Below the pieces are notes generated by a model. That model saw only the letters and a program-made list of their open reading frames with translations, searched no databases and was not told the origin of the DNA. 64,000 nt of DNA from Strongylocentrotus droebachiensis (lineage: Eukaryota > Echinodermata > Echinoidea > Camarodonta > Strongylocentrotidae): positions 31,470-95,469 of the forward strand of contig JAVYIG010007914.1 in the NCBI GenBank assembly GCA_035222895.1, given 5' to 3'. Positions 1 to 11,307 of the stretch are shown piece by piece (within the stretch, counting starts at the first letter, position 1; every line of letters begins with the position of its first letter). A program made the translations under genes and the position numbers.

Positions 1-954
1 TTTTTTCCGTTTCGGGCCGTTTTGATGACCTTTCTTTCGCCCTGACTATCTCCACTATCACAGAAGCTACAGACTTCTTACATATTGCTCTGGATAGTAA
101 CAGTCCGAGAGTAGCTCCTTCGTTTGACACGTAGAAACATGGCGTCATTGCACGCACATCGTTGTGACACGATTGCATTTCTAGTTTGTATTGAGGCACT
201 TTACAAAGACCTGTGCATTAAATTTGGTTACATTACGAAAATGGCCTATCTTTCTTTGTCTGTCATGTTCATAGTATTACTTCCTGTATGCATGTATATC
301 GGCGAGTGCAATCTAAAAGATTTCTAATTGAAGTCAACATGGGCAGTTGAGTACGTTGACACGCATGATCAGTCGGCGTTCGTCGTGTTCTCGTCCACTC
401 ATTCTAAAAGTCCCTAATGCAGAGCAGACGACAACAGACTACAACGTACGCTGCCTTCGCCGGGGACACACACCGCGTCTCGCCGACAGCACACCCACTC
501 ATAGCCTTTAAACAAGGCCACATGTCTGATAGACGCCGAGCGACTAAAAAGAGACTAATCGCGAAAACCTGAGTGAACGCCAGTGCGAATTGCCCAGACA
601 AGTAGTCTTTATCAATCTGGTTTGGATTTCTTATGTTAACCTTTGTTTCCGACTGGAATTTGCTTCCGAAAAAGGAGCGTCCAATCAGCGAACGTATCCT
701 CGCACGACGTCAGCATATAGTATCCATCACACACACACACAGTAAACTCTACGTAGTGCGAACATGGACCTACATGCCTACTATGAACTATTACGTACGT
801 GCTAAGACCACTGACCTCTACATGGAACGAATCACGAACGAAGCCAACTGGGAGATCGCCGTTCTGATTGGTCAATAAATCCAAAGTTGGCGTATTGGCA
901 TGCTAATATGTACCTATGAATAATTCATGCAGAGCAGTGATATCTACATTGCAA
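1..954. other. No recognisable gene
   Basis: No exon with domain similarity and matching splice phase is visible. A short open frame starting at 241 begins with a hydrophobic, leader-like stretch but cannot be linked to the Ig exons downstream. Positions 381-417 carry a fragment (an ACGA-rich stretch followed by AAAAGTCCCTAATG) that resembles the end of the foldback element at 8.1-8.27 kb. Confidence 0.5.
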
Positions 955-1132
955 AAGGCCTCGTGACGGTCGTCACTCGGTCGCGCGTTCACCTCGGGTA
1001 TCTAGACTCATCTCAGCCGCTTATCCAGAGTCACGAGGCCTTGTCAAAACGGTCGTCACTCGGTCGCGCGTTCACCTCGGGTATCTAGACTCATCTCAGC
1101 CGCTTAGCCAGAGTCACGAGGCCTTGTCAAAA
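955..1132. repeat. Tandem duplication, 83-bp unit, two copies
   Basis: The block beginning CGGTCGTCACTCGG occurs at 967-1049 and again at 1050-1132 with almost no differences. AAGGCCTCGTGAC at 955-967 is inverted relative to GTCACGAGGCCTT at 1030-1042 and again near 1113-1125, so the first unit can fold into a hairpin. This looks like a local duplication of a small inverted-repeat element. Confidence 0.85.
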
Positions 1133-1796
1133 GGCTACCACACTCATGGATTCTCAACTCCCCCAAGTCCGCAACCCGGAGACTCCATGCCAAAACGGCA
1201 AAGCAGACGGACAAGCAGACCACCCATGTCCACTGTTCGAAACGTCGCGCCACTCCCATCCTATTCAAGCGCTATAGTTCTCCTTAGAAACTATAAGCTA
1301 AGAAAGATGACCAACAGTCTTTTTAAAGACTACACCAACAGTTCTTTTCAGGACTACACACCCTCAAGAAAGATTACCGAGAGTCCTTTTCAGGACTCCT
1401 CAATCTTCCCTCTCTCTCTCACATGGTGCACCCGCAAGCCTACTGTATAAATATCTTCTTTTCCTAAATTTGTATTACGGAACAGGCATATTTTTATGAA
1501 AAGATGTATAAAGGTATACTCTCCATAGCATGCTAGGAAGTCTAGAATAAACATCCATTACATAATTATAATTATACAATATCGTAATTATTTTAGACCA
1601 TTTCTCGGATCTTTGTTTCCTTTTAGAATGTTTATTATGTAATTGAATAATACATTCTAGCTTAGATAGACTTTGATTTTATGTAAATAAAATGTAAAGC
1701 GTGGCAGACAGGAATCTAATTTAACATGCCTTTCCTTATAATTTGACGGCATATATACTGTTTTTTTAACAGAAAGGATTCTAAGTCTGTGTCAGC
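1133..1796. other. No gene; short local repeats
   Basis: AT-rich spacer. A few imperfect repeats of the type TTTCAGGACT with ACTACAC occur at 1315-1400. Nothing codes convincingly. Confidence 0.5.
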
Positions 1797-2506
1797 GTGT
1801 CCACACACAAAAAAAATGATCCCGTAACTCTATAACTAAACGTCGTATAAAGAATCATCGAATACATTCAAGGGCGTCCACATTCAAGAAACGTGGTATA
1901 AAGAATCATCGTATAAATTCCAGGGCTTCCACACACACGAGAAAGTTATCCCGAAACTCTATAAGGAAACGTCGTATAGGTGAGCAGTTTGCCATTACGC
2001 GGTTTTTTTTTTTGTTTTTTTTTGCTGTCGGCTGTCTTCGCCGAGCACGTGCTATTTTGAGTGAATTCGTACCCAACTTCACAAGAGTACCCAGGTCCCC
2101 ATTTCGCTTTGTCCATTTTTTTTTATAGATATGCCTGCAAAGTGATCCTGCAAAGTGAGTTAATTATACCGGTAATTACATATTTCGTCGATTCTGCTTT
2201 ATATCGAGATAATTTCTTGAAATCACCATCAACAATCCGTCACAGCAACCGATTGATACGTTCAGCCGCGCCCAGTTATACTAGTAACGTCCATACACAA
2301 AACTTTCCGTGATTAGGCGTGATTAAGCGTGATTCTTTATCGAGTTCTAGTTCGAAACGATGCCCAAACCCGCGTTTCGTTATACGACGTTTCGTTATGC
2401 GACGTCTTGAAACTGAGCGTCCACACACACACTTTCATTGTATAACTATCCCGAAACGTATACAGTTTCGGGATAGTTATACGATGAATTTGTGAAGTGT
2501 GGACAC
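1797..2506. mobile_element. Putative foldback/MITE with GTGTCCACAC ends
   Basis: GTGTCCACAC at 1797-1806 is inverted at 2497-2506 (GTGTGGACAC). Inside are repeated CCACACAC, TATCCCGAAACTCTATAA and CGTCGTATA motifs in both orientations, and a strong hairpin at 2440-2482 with 18-bp arms (GTATAACTATCCCGAAAC and its complement) and a 7-nt spacer. The right end lies about 26 bp before the Ig exon. No clear target duplication was found, so it may be several related insertions. Confidence 0.55.
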
Positions 2507-2532
2507 GGGGTGTGTTGTGTCATTCATCTCAG

Positions 2533-2820
2533 ATGCACCAGAAATGCCCACCATCTCCAGAAACATGCCCGGCCGCCAAGTCACAGAGGGCACGGCTGAC
2601 CTGGAAATCACATGCCGAGCTGACGGCAACCCCATACCGGCCCTGACCTGGGTGATGGCCAACAATGAAGGGTTGATGCTTGACCAGCTGACCAAGGAGG
2701 ATGGCTCCCAGCTGCTGAGATTCAGGGAGGTCCGAAGGCATCATGGAGGGGTATACAGGTGCATTGCTGACAATAACATTCCGCCAAGGTGCAGCAGAGA
2801 TGACCAACTCATCGTGCAAT
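2533..2820 (+). CDS. Ig-domain receptor, exon encoding an I-set Ig domain (partial gene)
   Basis: The acceptor is CATCTCAG at 2525-2532 and the donor is GTGAGT at 2821; both exon ends are phase 1, the usual phase for Ig exons. The translation has the Ig core: a cysteine in EITCRADGNP, the tryptophan about 12 residues later (ALTW), and the second cysteine in GVYRCIADN. The domain belongs to the extracellular part of a cell-surface receptor whose further exons follow at 3331, 6919, 7710, 8532 and 9614. The exon carrying the signal peptide was not found in this window, so the gene probably starts upstream. Family members of this shape (nephrin, echinoid, sidekick types) act in cell adhesion or recognition, but the ligand cannot be inferred. 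The start depends on the splice site, not on a methionine. Confidence 0.85.
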
Positions 2821-3330
2821 GTGAGTTAATAGTGTTTCTCATTGTTAATGAAAACATTTCAGTCTCAAGAAGGCACTTCAGTTGTCAATTGTTCTTTTAG
2901 ATCATTTCTTTTAAAAACAGAACATTTACTCTTTAGTGAGTTGTTAATGACTGCCATCTTCGCACAAGAAATTGATGTGTATTCCGAAATCTATTTTTTT
3001 TTTAATTTAGTGTTTGTTTTGAAACATGCTTTTAATGTAGAGCCGTCCTCTGATGCAAAATAGATAGGAATCTGATTGTATTTCAATAAAAATACAGCAC
3101 TAAATTACAGTGGGAATGGTTAGGAATCAGGCAATATTGGTTACTGTAAAGGAGTATTTTACAATTCTCACAGAGACTGACTATATCCGTGATGGTGTCA
3201 AAGAAAATATGAGAGTGCCGACATCAGAGAAGTTTTGATCTATGCAGATAATTCCTGACGTACCTTTACATTAAACAATATTTTTGTAAAATTCTACCTC
3301 ACAAAATCATTTGGTGCTCTTTCTGTTCAG
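2821..3330. other. Intron between the two Ig exons
   Basis: AT-rich, starts GTGAGT and ends TTCTGTTCAG. No other feature seen. Confidence 0.8.
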
Positions 3331-3642
3331 TTCCACCTACTATTAAAAACAAGGCAAACAACCGGACGACGGCCAACGAGGGCAAGACCGCCTCTCTGTC
3401 CTGCGTCATTGAAGGCAACCCCAGCCCGCGGGTCAACTGGGAACGGCTCGGCAACCACTCCGTAGCGCTTTGGAACAGGACGTTGGTTGTAAATACCGAG
3501 GTCAACAGCGATTATCAGAGCATGGTGACGAGTACGTTGAACATCGTGGATGTACATCCGGACATTGATTACGGGAACTACAAGTGCACGGCGGAAAGCA
3601 CCACGGGAAGAGATGAAACTGTCATTAACCTTAGCGGAACAT
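3331..3642 (+). CDS. Ig-domain receptor, second Ig exon
   Basis: The acceptor TTCTGTTCAG ends at 3330 and the donor GTAAGT starts at 3643; both ends are phase 1 and join in frame to the exon at 2533-2820. The Ig core is clear: cysteine in ASLSCVIEGNP, tryptophan in RVNWERLG, and D.GNYKC with the second cysteine. The motifs NHS and NRT are potential N-glycosylation sites, in keeping with an extracellular location. It follows the first Ig exon by a 510-bp intron and precedes a long intron (3.3 kb) before the FN3 exon; no intermediate domain exon was found there. Confidence 0.87.
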
Positions 3643-6600
3643 GTAAGTTTGATCAGTCCAGTTAAGTTGATTGAAATGTCTTTATATTCAATTCCATATC
3701 ATAAATTCATATAATGAAATAATTACCTGTGCATTATGGCATATGGGCAGTGTTTCATGAAACCAAGAACAAGTTCGCCCACATGACATTGAAACGTGTA
3801 TTGAATTAAACATGCGTTTCAATAGGATGTACGCATACCTGTACTTATGACGGCTTTGTAGAATGCTACCCAGGTATTAAACCCTGAGCAGGGTGGCATT
3901 GTTCCCATCCTAGTGACAATTAGCTGTGCCATTAAGTCAAATATTAGGTGTATAAATGTTGAGCCCGAGAACATGCCGTTCTCAATGTTCTTGAAATAGA
4001 AACGGATATATGTAAATGCAAAATGTATCCAGTTGAAGAAAAATCTGACTCTTACAAACCGACAAACAATAAGAAGAAACAAAATGACGACGCTGTACGT
4101 TTACTCATATGTATGATTATTGTATGAAAGCAGACAAATAGCATAAACCAAACGACGAAAGTTTGAAATAAATTGAGCCAATAATAAGAAAGTTGAACGA
4201 ATGTTTGAAATAAGGGATCCCTAAGTGTATGCGAATCCCTAATTGGCAGTTTGTTCAGTAGATTGTGAAGTAGTTGCCTTTAACTCTAATTCTGTTTGTC
4301 GCGTACAAAAATATCATTAATGTATTTCCCCCCTAAACGCCTTCTCCTTCAGGGCTGTACTCACAATTTATTTGATATGGTAGCACATCATTATAGCTCC
4401 TCTCATAAGGAGAAAAGACCCTCGGAGTCGTACATTTTTGAAGAAACTTGTTTTTCTCGAAATTTTAGTCATTCTGTGTGTTGGAACAAATGGGAGAGTT
4501 GTCCTGTAAACCGCCGCAGGAAGTGAACAGCAATTGCGATACATGCCATATAATTAGCAGATTTCTATTGAAATTATTTCAGGTGCGTTAGAAATAGTTG
4601 TATGGAAGAGCAGAAGGGGGTGTAAAAGTGTTTGTTAAAATATATAATTAGGAAAAGGACAAGAAGACATGAAGAGAACATGAAATGCTAGCGAAATTAT
4701 AGATTTTTGAGGAGAGAAAATGAACTAGTATAAGAAGCCGAGTAGACTAAACAATGTCTACAGCCTTTTTTTCTTTTAACAAGTAATATCATCTGTTTCT
4801 GTTGGACTTCTTCCATCTTGGATAGTAATGTATTACCTTTTTTCTGCTGATGGAAAACATTACAAGTCCAATACAGTTGATTGCAATTTATTTGAATAGA
4901 ATTCAAATAAATATTCTAAATTTGCTAAATTTCACAATCAAGCACACTCCCACACACTTACTCTCATTCATGCTATCGCACACACCCCCTACACACGCAC
5001 ATCACACGCACAACACACGTACCCACACCTCTCTGTCATACACACATACTCGAGTGTACTATTCGGCTGCTTATTTTATTACCAGAGATCCTTTTCAGTT
5101 CTTATAGAGAAGGTTGCTGTGTTCTATAGAAATGAAAAATAATTTGTACCTTTCTCATTTTTTTGATGCTGATTTGGAAGAAGATCACTGAAAAATAATT
5201 CTATTGCCCTCATATTCATTATGTAAATATAAATAGCTGAACAAAAATGATTACTATTTGTATTACTACTGTTATTATTATTGTCATAATTTATATAATT
5301 TCGATGATTCCACGCCCCACAGTTTGCCTCAGTACTACATAAATTTCGGAAACACGTTTTTTCTTCTTACTAATAATGCTAAACCAAATCAAAACAATCT
5401 GAAAAATATAAGACAGAAATAACCGTCTGGTATGGGGAATTCTTTAGTTAAAGTACGTTGTTAAAGGTAAAGACCAGTATTGGAAACGCCCCAATTTCAA
5501 AAAATGAAATGGAAGCTCTCATTACCAATCATGTGAAAGAATATGTTTTGACTAATACATGATGATACAAAATTTGCCGGGAAACCGCCTCCTAATTCAT
5601 ATATTTGGTAAATTTGTTTCTCTCATGGTCTGTGAGAGATATAGGGTAGTCCCATATACATCTTTCTGTGTATAGTGCTTGTAACTTTACGAAGAATGGG
5701 CCAAATATCTTATCATTTTGATGATTCCAGAACCTTGCAGATGCTAGATGCTAGATGATCAACCTTTTCTGATCGATTCCACAACGTTTCTTTCACAATG
5801 CAATCGCATGACCATAACTGGTCTTTACCTTTAACCTGTATAGAGGCGGTCAGTGGGGCCAGATGTAGTATCAGCGGGACAACCGTCGATATCAGAGACT
5901 GAATCTTTCTGTCTACAAAAATATAGGCCTAACTCAATCACAAAGGACTTTTACAAAATCAGCCCAGTCCATCATATTTTTAAAATATGCAAGCATTTAA
6001 AGTATAAAATTACGTAATCTGAGCCTGATTGCAATGAGATAGACCCTATACAATAGCGTACAGAAATTGCCCTTGAACTAACAGAATTTTAACCTATGTT
6101 TTTGAAGTGTTATTATCACTGTTTAAGCGGTCCTACGTTGTCATGGGTTTTGAGTAAATTTTGAAGCGCTTTGTAACTTTTAGGAGCAGGCGTCATATAC
6201 TAAATGCTTTGCGATCGTTTTTCAGCAATCTCTATATCAAAATCAACGGTTAAAAGCAGCATACAAACTTCATTATTTAGGATGACACTCGTAACAACTT
6301 AATAAACCTATATAGGCTACACAACGTTGTACAGACCTCGGACTTCACTTTGGCATATCGATATACCTTTTTTTAACCTTTTACTTGACACCAGTGCCAA
6401 TCAGTAAGTTTGCTCGTTAGCTATATTAATTGAATAACAAATTTCTAGACCCCGTCTGGCAAAGTGTTGCGATTGATCCGAATCAATCGCAAGTTTAAAG
6501 TCCCATTATCTCTTATTTACAAAGTTGCGATTGATCGCAGCTTTTTATGAGACCGGGCTCTGGTCTTCACTAGCTTCGTGACAACCGAATTAACACCTGT

Positions 6601-6918
6601 ATACATCAGTTTTGTACTTGAGTGTCCCATGAAAAATTGGCACCGGGATATCGTCGTTGAGTGCCATGTAAACTTACTATTTGCGTTACGATATTATCCT
6701 ATAAAGAAACTCGATTTACAAAATCACGTAAAATCACGTGATTTTGCCTATACAATTCACATTATGTTTTTGCTTGAATTTTGCTTATATTTCCCACGAT
6801 GGCATTTCCTCCATAAATCCAGTATTGTACTTACATAAGGAACATTCCAAAACCATGTATTGACAATGTAGGCCTATAAGTTGACTGAAAAAGGTCATTT
6901 CTTTTGAAACACATAAAG
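3643..6918. other. Long intron before the FN3 exon
   Basis: Contains a CA-rich simple repeat at about 4945-5045 and a 374-bp TTAA-flanked MITE at 5461-5834. The open frames seen here have no domain similarity. No extra exon was found with matching phase and acceptor. Confidence 0.65.
5461..5834. mobile_element. TTAA-flanked MITE (piggyBac-like), family D
   Basis: TTAA at 5461-5464 and 5831-5834 bound a 374-bp noncoding segment with inverted ends: AGGTAAAGACCAGT on the left and ACTGGTCTTTACCT on the right. A TTAA target duplication is the hallmark of piggyBac transposition, so this is probably a non-autonomous piggyBac-type element. Its first bases resemble the ends of the 16.6-kb and 29.3-kb elements, but the interior is different. 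Confidence 0.8.
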
Positions 6919-7206
6919 GCCTGCCCGAAAAACCAAGAAACGTGTCCGTTTTGGAATCATCAATAACTTCCACTTCATTTTCCGTCGCGTGGCAAACCAA
7001 CTCGTCTGATGGAAGACCTGAAACATTTACGGTGACGTACTGTGAAGTCGATGTCCCCGAGGAATGCACGAAGATCTATGAAGTTAGTCCAACTCGGCTT
7101 ACAATCGGGGGTCTTCGTCCATCTACGGTTTACCGAGTCACCGTGAAAAACCAGAATGACTTCGGGTTCAGCGAAGACAGCGAGTTCATTGAAATATTTA
7201 CACAAA
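6919..7206 (+). CDS. Ig-domain receptor, fibronectin type III exon
   Basis: The acceptor is a weak ACATAAAG ending at 6918 and the donor GTAAGT starts at 7207; both are phase 1. The translation shows the FN3 pattern: a proline-rich start (LPEKPRNVSVLESS), the tryptophan in SFSVAWQT, the YCEV strand, and the conserved LRPSTVYRVTVKNQNDFG block with the FN3 tyrosine. FN3 next to the membrane after Ig repeats is the classic order of adhesion and recognition receptors. The 288-nt length is normal for one FN3 domain in one exon. An NVS and an NSS sequon are visible. Confidence 0.85.
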
Positions 7207-7709
7207 GTAAGTATGATTGGGGTTGTGTGTCCGGAAACCTAAAAGATAAAGATTTCCCTTTTCCCATTGGATTTAACGAAAAATATTAACCACATATATT
7301 TCATGAATATATCATGAATATTCGTCAATTATAATATATTTATATTTTTATATATACAATATAGCCAACTTTTCTCACAAGTCATGCACAAAGTGTATGG
7401 AATAGTATATACTCAATGCAATATGTAAGTTTAATATCCTAATGTGAAGCAATAGGCCTACACTAGATCTGTCAACATGAAATTATAAATATAAATTTGA
7501 TTTAAAAAATCATATCATGATTGCCTGAAATGTATTACAAACCTCAACTTTCGACTCATGATTTATCTATTTGCCTATGAATGATTAGGGGGAAGTTCTG
7601 CATCTATATATCTATTACGGAAAATTAAGCTAATTAAAAACTAATAATCACAAAATTGTGCGCTGATACACTAACTATGTTAACGTTTTCTGTACACTAT
7701 TATTTTTAG
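7207..7709. other. Intron before the transmembrane exon
   Basis: Very AT-rich intron ending TATTTTTAG. No other feature seen. Confidence 0.75.
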
Positions 7710-7838
7710 GTATCCCAAGTTCCAACAATGAAGTCATCACAGTTGTCCCATGGGGTCTATCTTTACTCATTAGTGTCAGCGTCGTTGTTAACATTGTCCT
7801 CGTTGCCATCATTGTCTACTTGAAGATGAAGAAAAAGC
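7710..7838 (+). CDS. Ig-domain receptor, transmembrane exon
   Basis: The exon is bounded by TATTTTTAG and GTAAGA, with phase 1 at both ends. It encodes a short polar linker (SIPSSNNEVI), then a hydrophobic segment of about 22 residues starting VVPWGLSLLISVSVVV and ending IVYL, then the basic stop-transfer run KMKKK. This defines a type I single-pass membrane protein with the Ig and FN3 domains outside the cell and the two following exons inside. Confidence 0.88.
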
Positions 7839-7918
7839 GTAAGATGAAATAACCTTTATAATTTTCTTATTATTCTGTAATTCTTATATTGTCATAAATG
7901 TTGTCTGCAGGTCTGATC

Positions 7919-8024
7919 CCTCAGTCACACTGCCGAACCGATTCTAAACCGACTGATTCTTGGCCATTCAGTGTAATGTAATGATTTGATCGGTCTGGTG
8001 TCGGTCTCGTTGGTGTGACTGAGG
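7919..8024. mobile_element. Small foldback element with CCTCAGTCACAC ends
   Basis: CCTCAGTCACAC at 7919-7930 is matched by GTGTGACTGAGG at 8013-8024. The inner arms contain partly complementary CCGACTGATT and GATCGGTCTGG segments. It is noncoding, about 106 bp, and lies in the intron after the transmembrane exon. Confidence 0.65.
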
Positions 8025-8111
8025 TCAAATGTTAAAGCGCACTGCACGAGTAGGGCCTACTGATAAGTGGACAAACATATTACACTGTATAGTTGCCGTG
8101 TTATTCCCCTT

Positions 8112-8268
8112 ATAATAGGGATTTTTCGATTTGCGTGGACGTGTGACTTCCTTTTAAGGCACTGGCAGTCACATGTGACGTCCATTTAAGGCACTGGCAA
8201 TGCCTTAAAAGGATGTCACACGTTGTAGTCCACGTTCTCGTCGTGTAAATCCAAAAGTCCCTAATGTA
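8112..8268. mobile_element. Foldback MITE with ATTAGGGACTTTT-type ends
   Basis: The left half (ATAGGGATTTTTCGATTT then GCGTGGACGTGTGAC and TTTTAAGGCACTG) is the inverted counterpart of the right half (GCCTTAAAAGGATGTCACAC, GTCCACG, then AAATCCAAAAGTCCCTAAT). It is noncoding and palindromic along almost its whole length. A decayed end of the same family is at 381-417. Confidence 0.7.
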
Positions 8269-8531
8269 AGGGAAGAGACAGCGGGAGAGAAATGAGGAAG
8301 GAGGGAGGGAGAGAGAGAGGGAAGTAGGAAGGACGGAAAAAAGGTCACTGATTGTAGCAAATCTACAAATGATGCACCAACAGCACATATCGAAATTCAT
8401 ATCGAAACTGGATTTAATAATTACAAGCTTGATTTAAAAAATTGATTATGATTAAATTTATTTTGAAAGTTATTTGGATGAAGCCCCAAGTCGAGCCAAT
8501 TGATTAATGATATTATCTTGTTTACCTGCAG
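8269..8531. other. Intron remainder, purine-rich
   Basis: A GGGA/GAGA-rich stretch at about 8280-8340, then AT-rich DNA up to the acceptor TTTACCTGCAG. Confidence 0.6.
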
Positions 8532-8644
8532 AACGTTTGAGAATCTTGAAATCTAGTTACTTCACAAAGCAACCCTTGCCGAAAACTCAACCTCCAACAC
8601 AAACTACCGTAAAAGAAATTGCCGTTGACTCTAATAAAGTACAT
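8532..8644 (+). CDS. Ig-domain receptor, cytoplasmic juxtamembrane exon
   Basis: The acceptor is TTTACCTGCAG and the donor GTGAGT; the exon enters in phase 1 and leaves in phase 0. It encodes about 38 residues: basic at first (QRLRILKSSYF), then proline- and threonine-rich (LPKTQPPTQTT), with no recognisable domain. It directly follows the stop-transfer run and joins in frame to the last exon at 9614. The function of this segment is not known. Confidence 0.78.
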
Positions 8645-9613
8645 GTGAGTTTACGAATTAAGTAATAACATATTTCTATTTACAGATGAAATAAATATAA
8701 GTATCCTGGATGTGAGTGATTATGTGCTGAATATGTGGGTGTGTATGTATTTATTGACGGGTGAATGGATATAAATGTGCAGTGGTTAGTGGATAGTGCA
8801 CACCACCATTGAATTCCTGTAATGGCTTCTAGGTTAATGGGAACCTGTATCAGCCTACGTATGCATCAAGCACCTTTTCTTAATCTTCTTTTGGGTGGAG
8901 TGGGGTAGGGCTTAAAAGTTAAGGCGAAACCTTGATAATACAATTGGTTTTGATAGAATTTAAAACATGTTTAACCATAACGAGTATACTCTGCAGCCTG
9001 ATCTAAAACAAATCATTTTGAAAATCTTTCCTTAAAGTTCTAGGTGTAAGCTCAGTGAGCATATTACCATTGTAATCCCTACGGAGACGGGGTTCCCCGT
9101 GTGTTAAAAACCTATCATTAAAGCAGGTGACATTGTGTAATGTAAGAACTTCTTTGGTTGAGCCAGTGACTTTACGTGATTGTAACAAAAATATGACGCC
9201 ATTATAGGTATCATCATCATAATCATAATCGTCATCATCATCATCATCATTATCATCATCATCATCATCATCATCATCATAATCGTCATCATCACTATCC
9301 CATGCACCCTTCTGAAATGTATCAGCCTAACATTTAAGATGGTGGTGTGATGTAAGCAATCAAAATCTATGCAATAAACCCTTGTTTGTTTTTATTTCCG
9401 TATAAAATCATCACAATATATAAATACATACATAAATGAGATATACGGCGGATAGCCCATTTCAGGTGTATTAACAAAATACGCCTGTTCTTCCATGGGG
9501 TCCGGATAAAAAAGCAATCACATAAGAATCAGATATTTCATACAATCATGGGGAAATTAGAATTATATATCTTGTCGATCTGTTTCTCTCTCTCTCTTTC
9601 TTTATATACACAG
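8645..9613. other. Intron with ATC/ATG-type microsatellite
   Basis: A trinucleotide microsatellite (TCATCATCATC) spans about 9208-9298. Pyrimidine-rich CTCTCTCT and TATACACAG precede the next exon. Nothing else is recognisable. Confidence 0.7.
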
Positions 9614-9799
9614 AACAGCGGTGATCACGTGTACCAAGACCTGAATGCGCCACCACGGCTGGTCGAACAGGGATACGATCAGGAAGACGACCAGGCAGAC
9701 TTCATCCTTGATCATTCTTACGAAGACTTTCCTGCAACGAAAGGAAGAGAAGAACACCGGGTCATTTACTCAAACGAATGTGTAAGGGTTCTGAAATAA
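9614..9799 (+). CDS. Ig-domain receptor, last coding exon with tyrosine motifs
   Basis: The acceptor is ATATACACAG; the exon enters in phase 0 and runs to a TAA ending at 9799. It encodes 61 residues of acidic, soluble cytoplasmic tail. Three tyrosines lie in motif-like settings: HVYQDL, HSYEDF and VIYSNE. YQDL and YEDF fit the Yxx-hydrophobic pattern used for endocytic sorting or, when phosphorylated, for SH2 binding. None is a strict ITIM, since the residue at -2 of the first two is histidine. The receptor therefore has a short tail without a kinase or TIR domain and would need to signal through adaptors. Confidence 0.83.
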   Translation, partial: NSGDHVYQDLNAPPRLVEQGYDQEDDQADFILDHSYEDFPATKGREEHRVIYSNECVRVLK

Positions 9800-11029
9800 T
9801 AGTGGTAACCAAGGTCGACCTTCTCGCCTTCTCGGTCTTGCATCTGCGCATTGGCTAGTTAAACAAGTCACGTTCTCGCTGCACGCACAAACATCCATAG
9901 TTGTGGGCCTGTCTTGCACTGTCGACCTGCGTGCAATTTCCCACCATCACATTATTGTACTTATGTAAATAGACAACTACTCACTGTGCAACATTTAGAT
10001 ATAAACCTAAATCTAAGTTAGATGTTGAATTGTTGGAAGGAAATACAGTATAGTCATTGGGTGTTTGGCAACTTCCATGATCATTGTTATGTTACAAGCA
10101 GGGGTGGGTCTTAGATTGCTAGGATGGTTGGAGGGGGGAGGGGCAAACTTCGAAAGTGCACTTTCCAACGAGGACAGTCATTGCATTTATTAACCAGTGA
10201 CGAAGCAAGCATGTGTCCCTGGAATATGATTCTGAAAGCCTTGCCAGTCGATACAGACTAACTGACTAGAGGGGGGGGGGGCGAGAGGGGCAGGCATTGG
10301 AAAGTGGTAGTAATAGGGACCAGGCCAAAGGAAAAGGGGCTCATGGGTAGTAGCAATTTGAAAGCTCATAACAATGCATAACATGTATATAAATTTGCAC
10401 TAATTCCAGTTCGATTCTTTATAGTACAGTTCAAATGTGTATATAATAACAGTACTATAATTGCAATAGTACTACCTATAATTGAATTATTTGTATTACC
10501 TGCAAAATTAATACATTTCTTAAACATAGATTGACAGGAAAAACTTTTGAAATAAATGAACTGCATCAGTCCTCGCCACTTTTTGGTGCTTTCCTTTGTA
10601 TTGAAGCGTGCACATATGTTCCATTATTTAGCTATCTTGCGAAAAATCAAAGTGTATTGTATTACTTGAAAAGCAACAATTATCTTAAAATATATCCGAT
10701 GTAAATATGTACATCGCAAATTTGGTATCCCGTCAGACTATATCAGATGACATAAATTTACATTTTTTGTCGTTGCTTATGATCTTTTATATTATTATTT
10801 GTTTTGTGTAAGAATGCCTGAAAATCTCACGACTATTAAGCATCTGATTACAAACTATTACTGTCTGTACATACAATGAGATATTAACAATGTGCAACTG
10901 TAGAATACTCCGCTTTTTATGAGGATACCAATTGTTGTGATATATGTAAACATGTGTGTATTTTTTCTTATATTTTGTGTTGTTGCTGTTATCTAATTTC
11001 ATTGATGATTGTTATTGAATAGCATTGTT
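9800..11029 (+). other. Probable 3' UTR and spacer
   Basis: No coding similarity follows the stop at 9799. An AATAAA at about 10551 is a possible polyadenylation signal. G-run patches occur at 10130-10140 and 10270-10281. Confidence 0.5.
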
Positions 11030-11115
11030 ACCACACAGGGCCTCATGGAGGACCATCCTAACTGGTGAAATGTGCCACCCTGTATAGATATAATAAATAA
11101 ATGAATACATAAATA
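11030..11115 (+). mobile_element. LINE 3' tail fragment
   Basis: The sequence CAGGGCCTCATGGAGG, followed by GCCACCCTGTATAGA and an AATAAATAAATG-type tail, parallels the 3' end of the LINE at 32.85-32.91 kb (CAGGGCCCCATGTAGG, GCTACCCTGTCAAAAG, then AAATAAATAAAT). It is a 3' end of the same kind of non-LTR element without its coding part. Confidence 0.65.
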
Positions 11116-11307
11116 TAGAACACATTCATGAATGAGCTATTGAGCGAGCCATCATCAATATGTAAAGAATCCAGTCTGTATTATTCTCATATTTGTATGT
11201 TTGTCAAATGATTTGTATGTCTTTTAATTCCCTCATAGATGACGATCTGGTCGATTTACACAGACCCTCTCTCTCTCTAATAACATAACATTACCCAATT
11301 CCCCAGG

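Noticed and set aside
241..327. Short frame MAYLSLSVMFIVLLPVCMYI... resembling a signal peptide upstream of the Ig exons
   Set aside because: The available GT donors are in phase 0 or 2, not the phase 1 needed by the first Ig exon, and nothing connects it; leader-like strings arise easily in T-rich DNA.
955..1132. CRISPR-like array from repeated blocks
   Set aside because: Only two adjacent copies without spacers, in a eukaryotic context.
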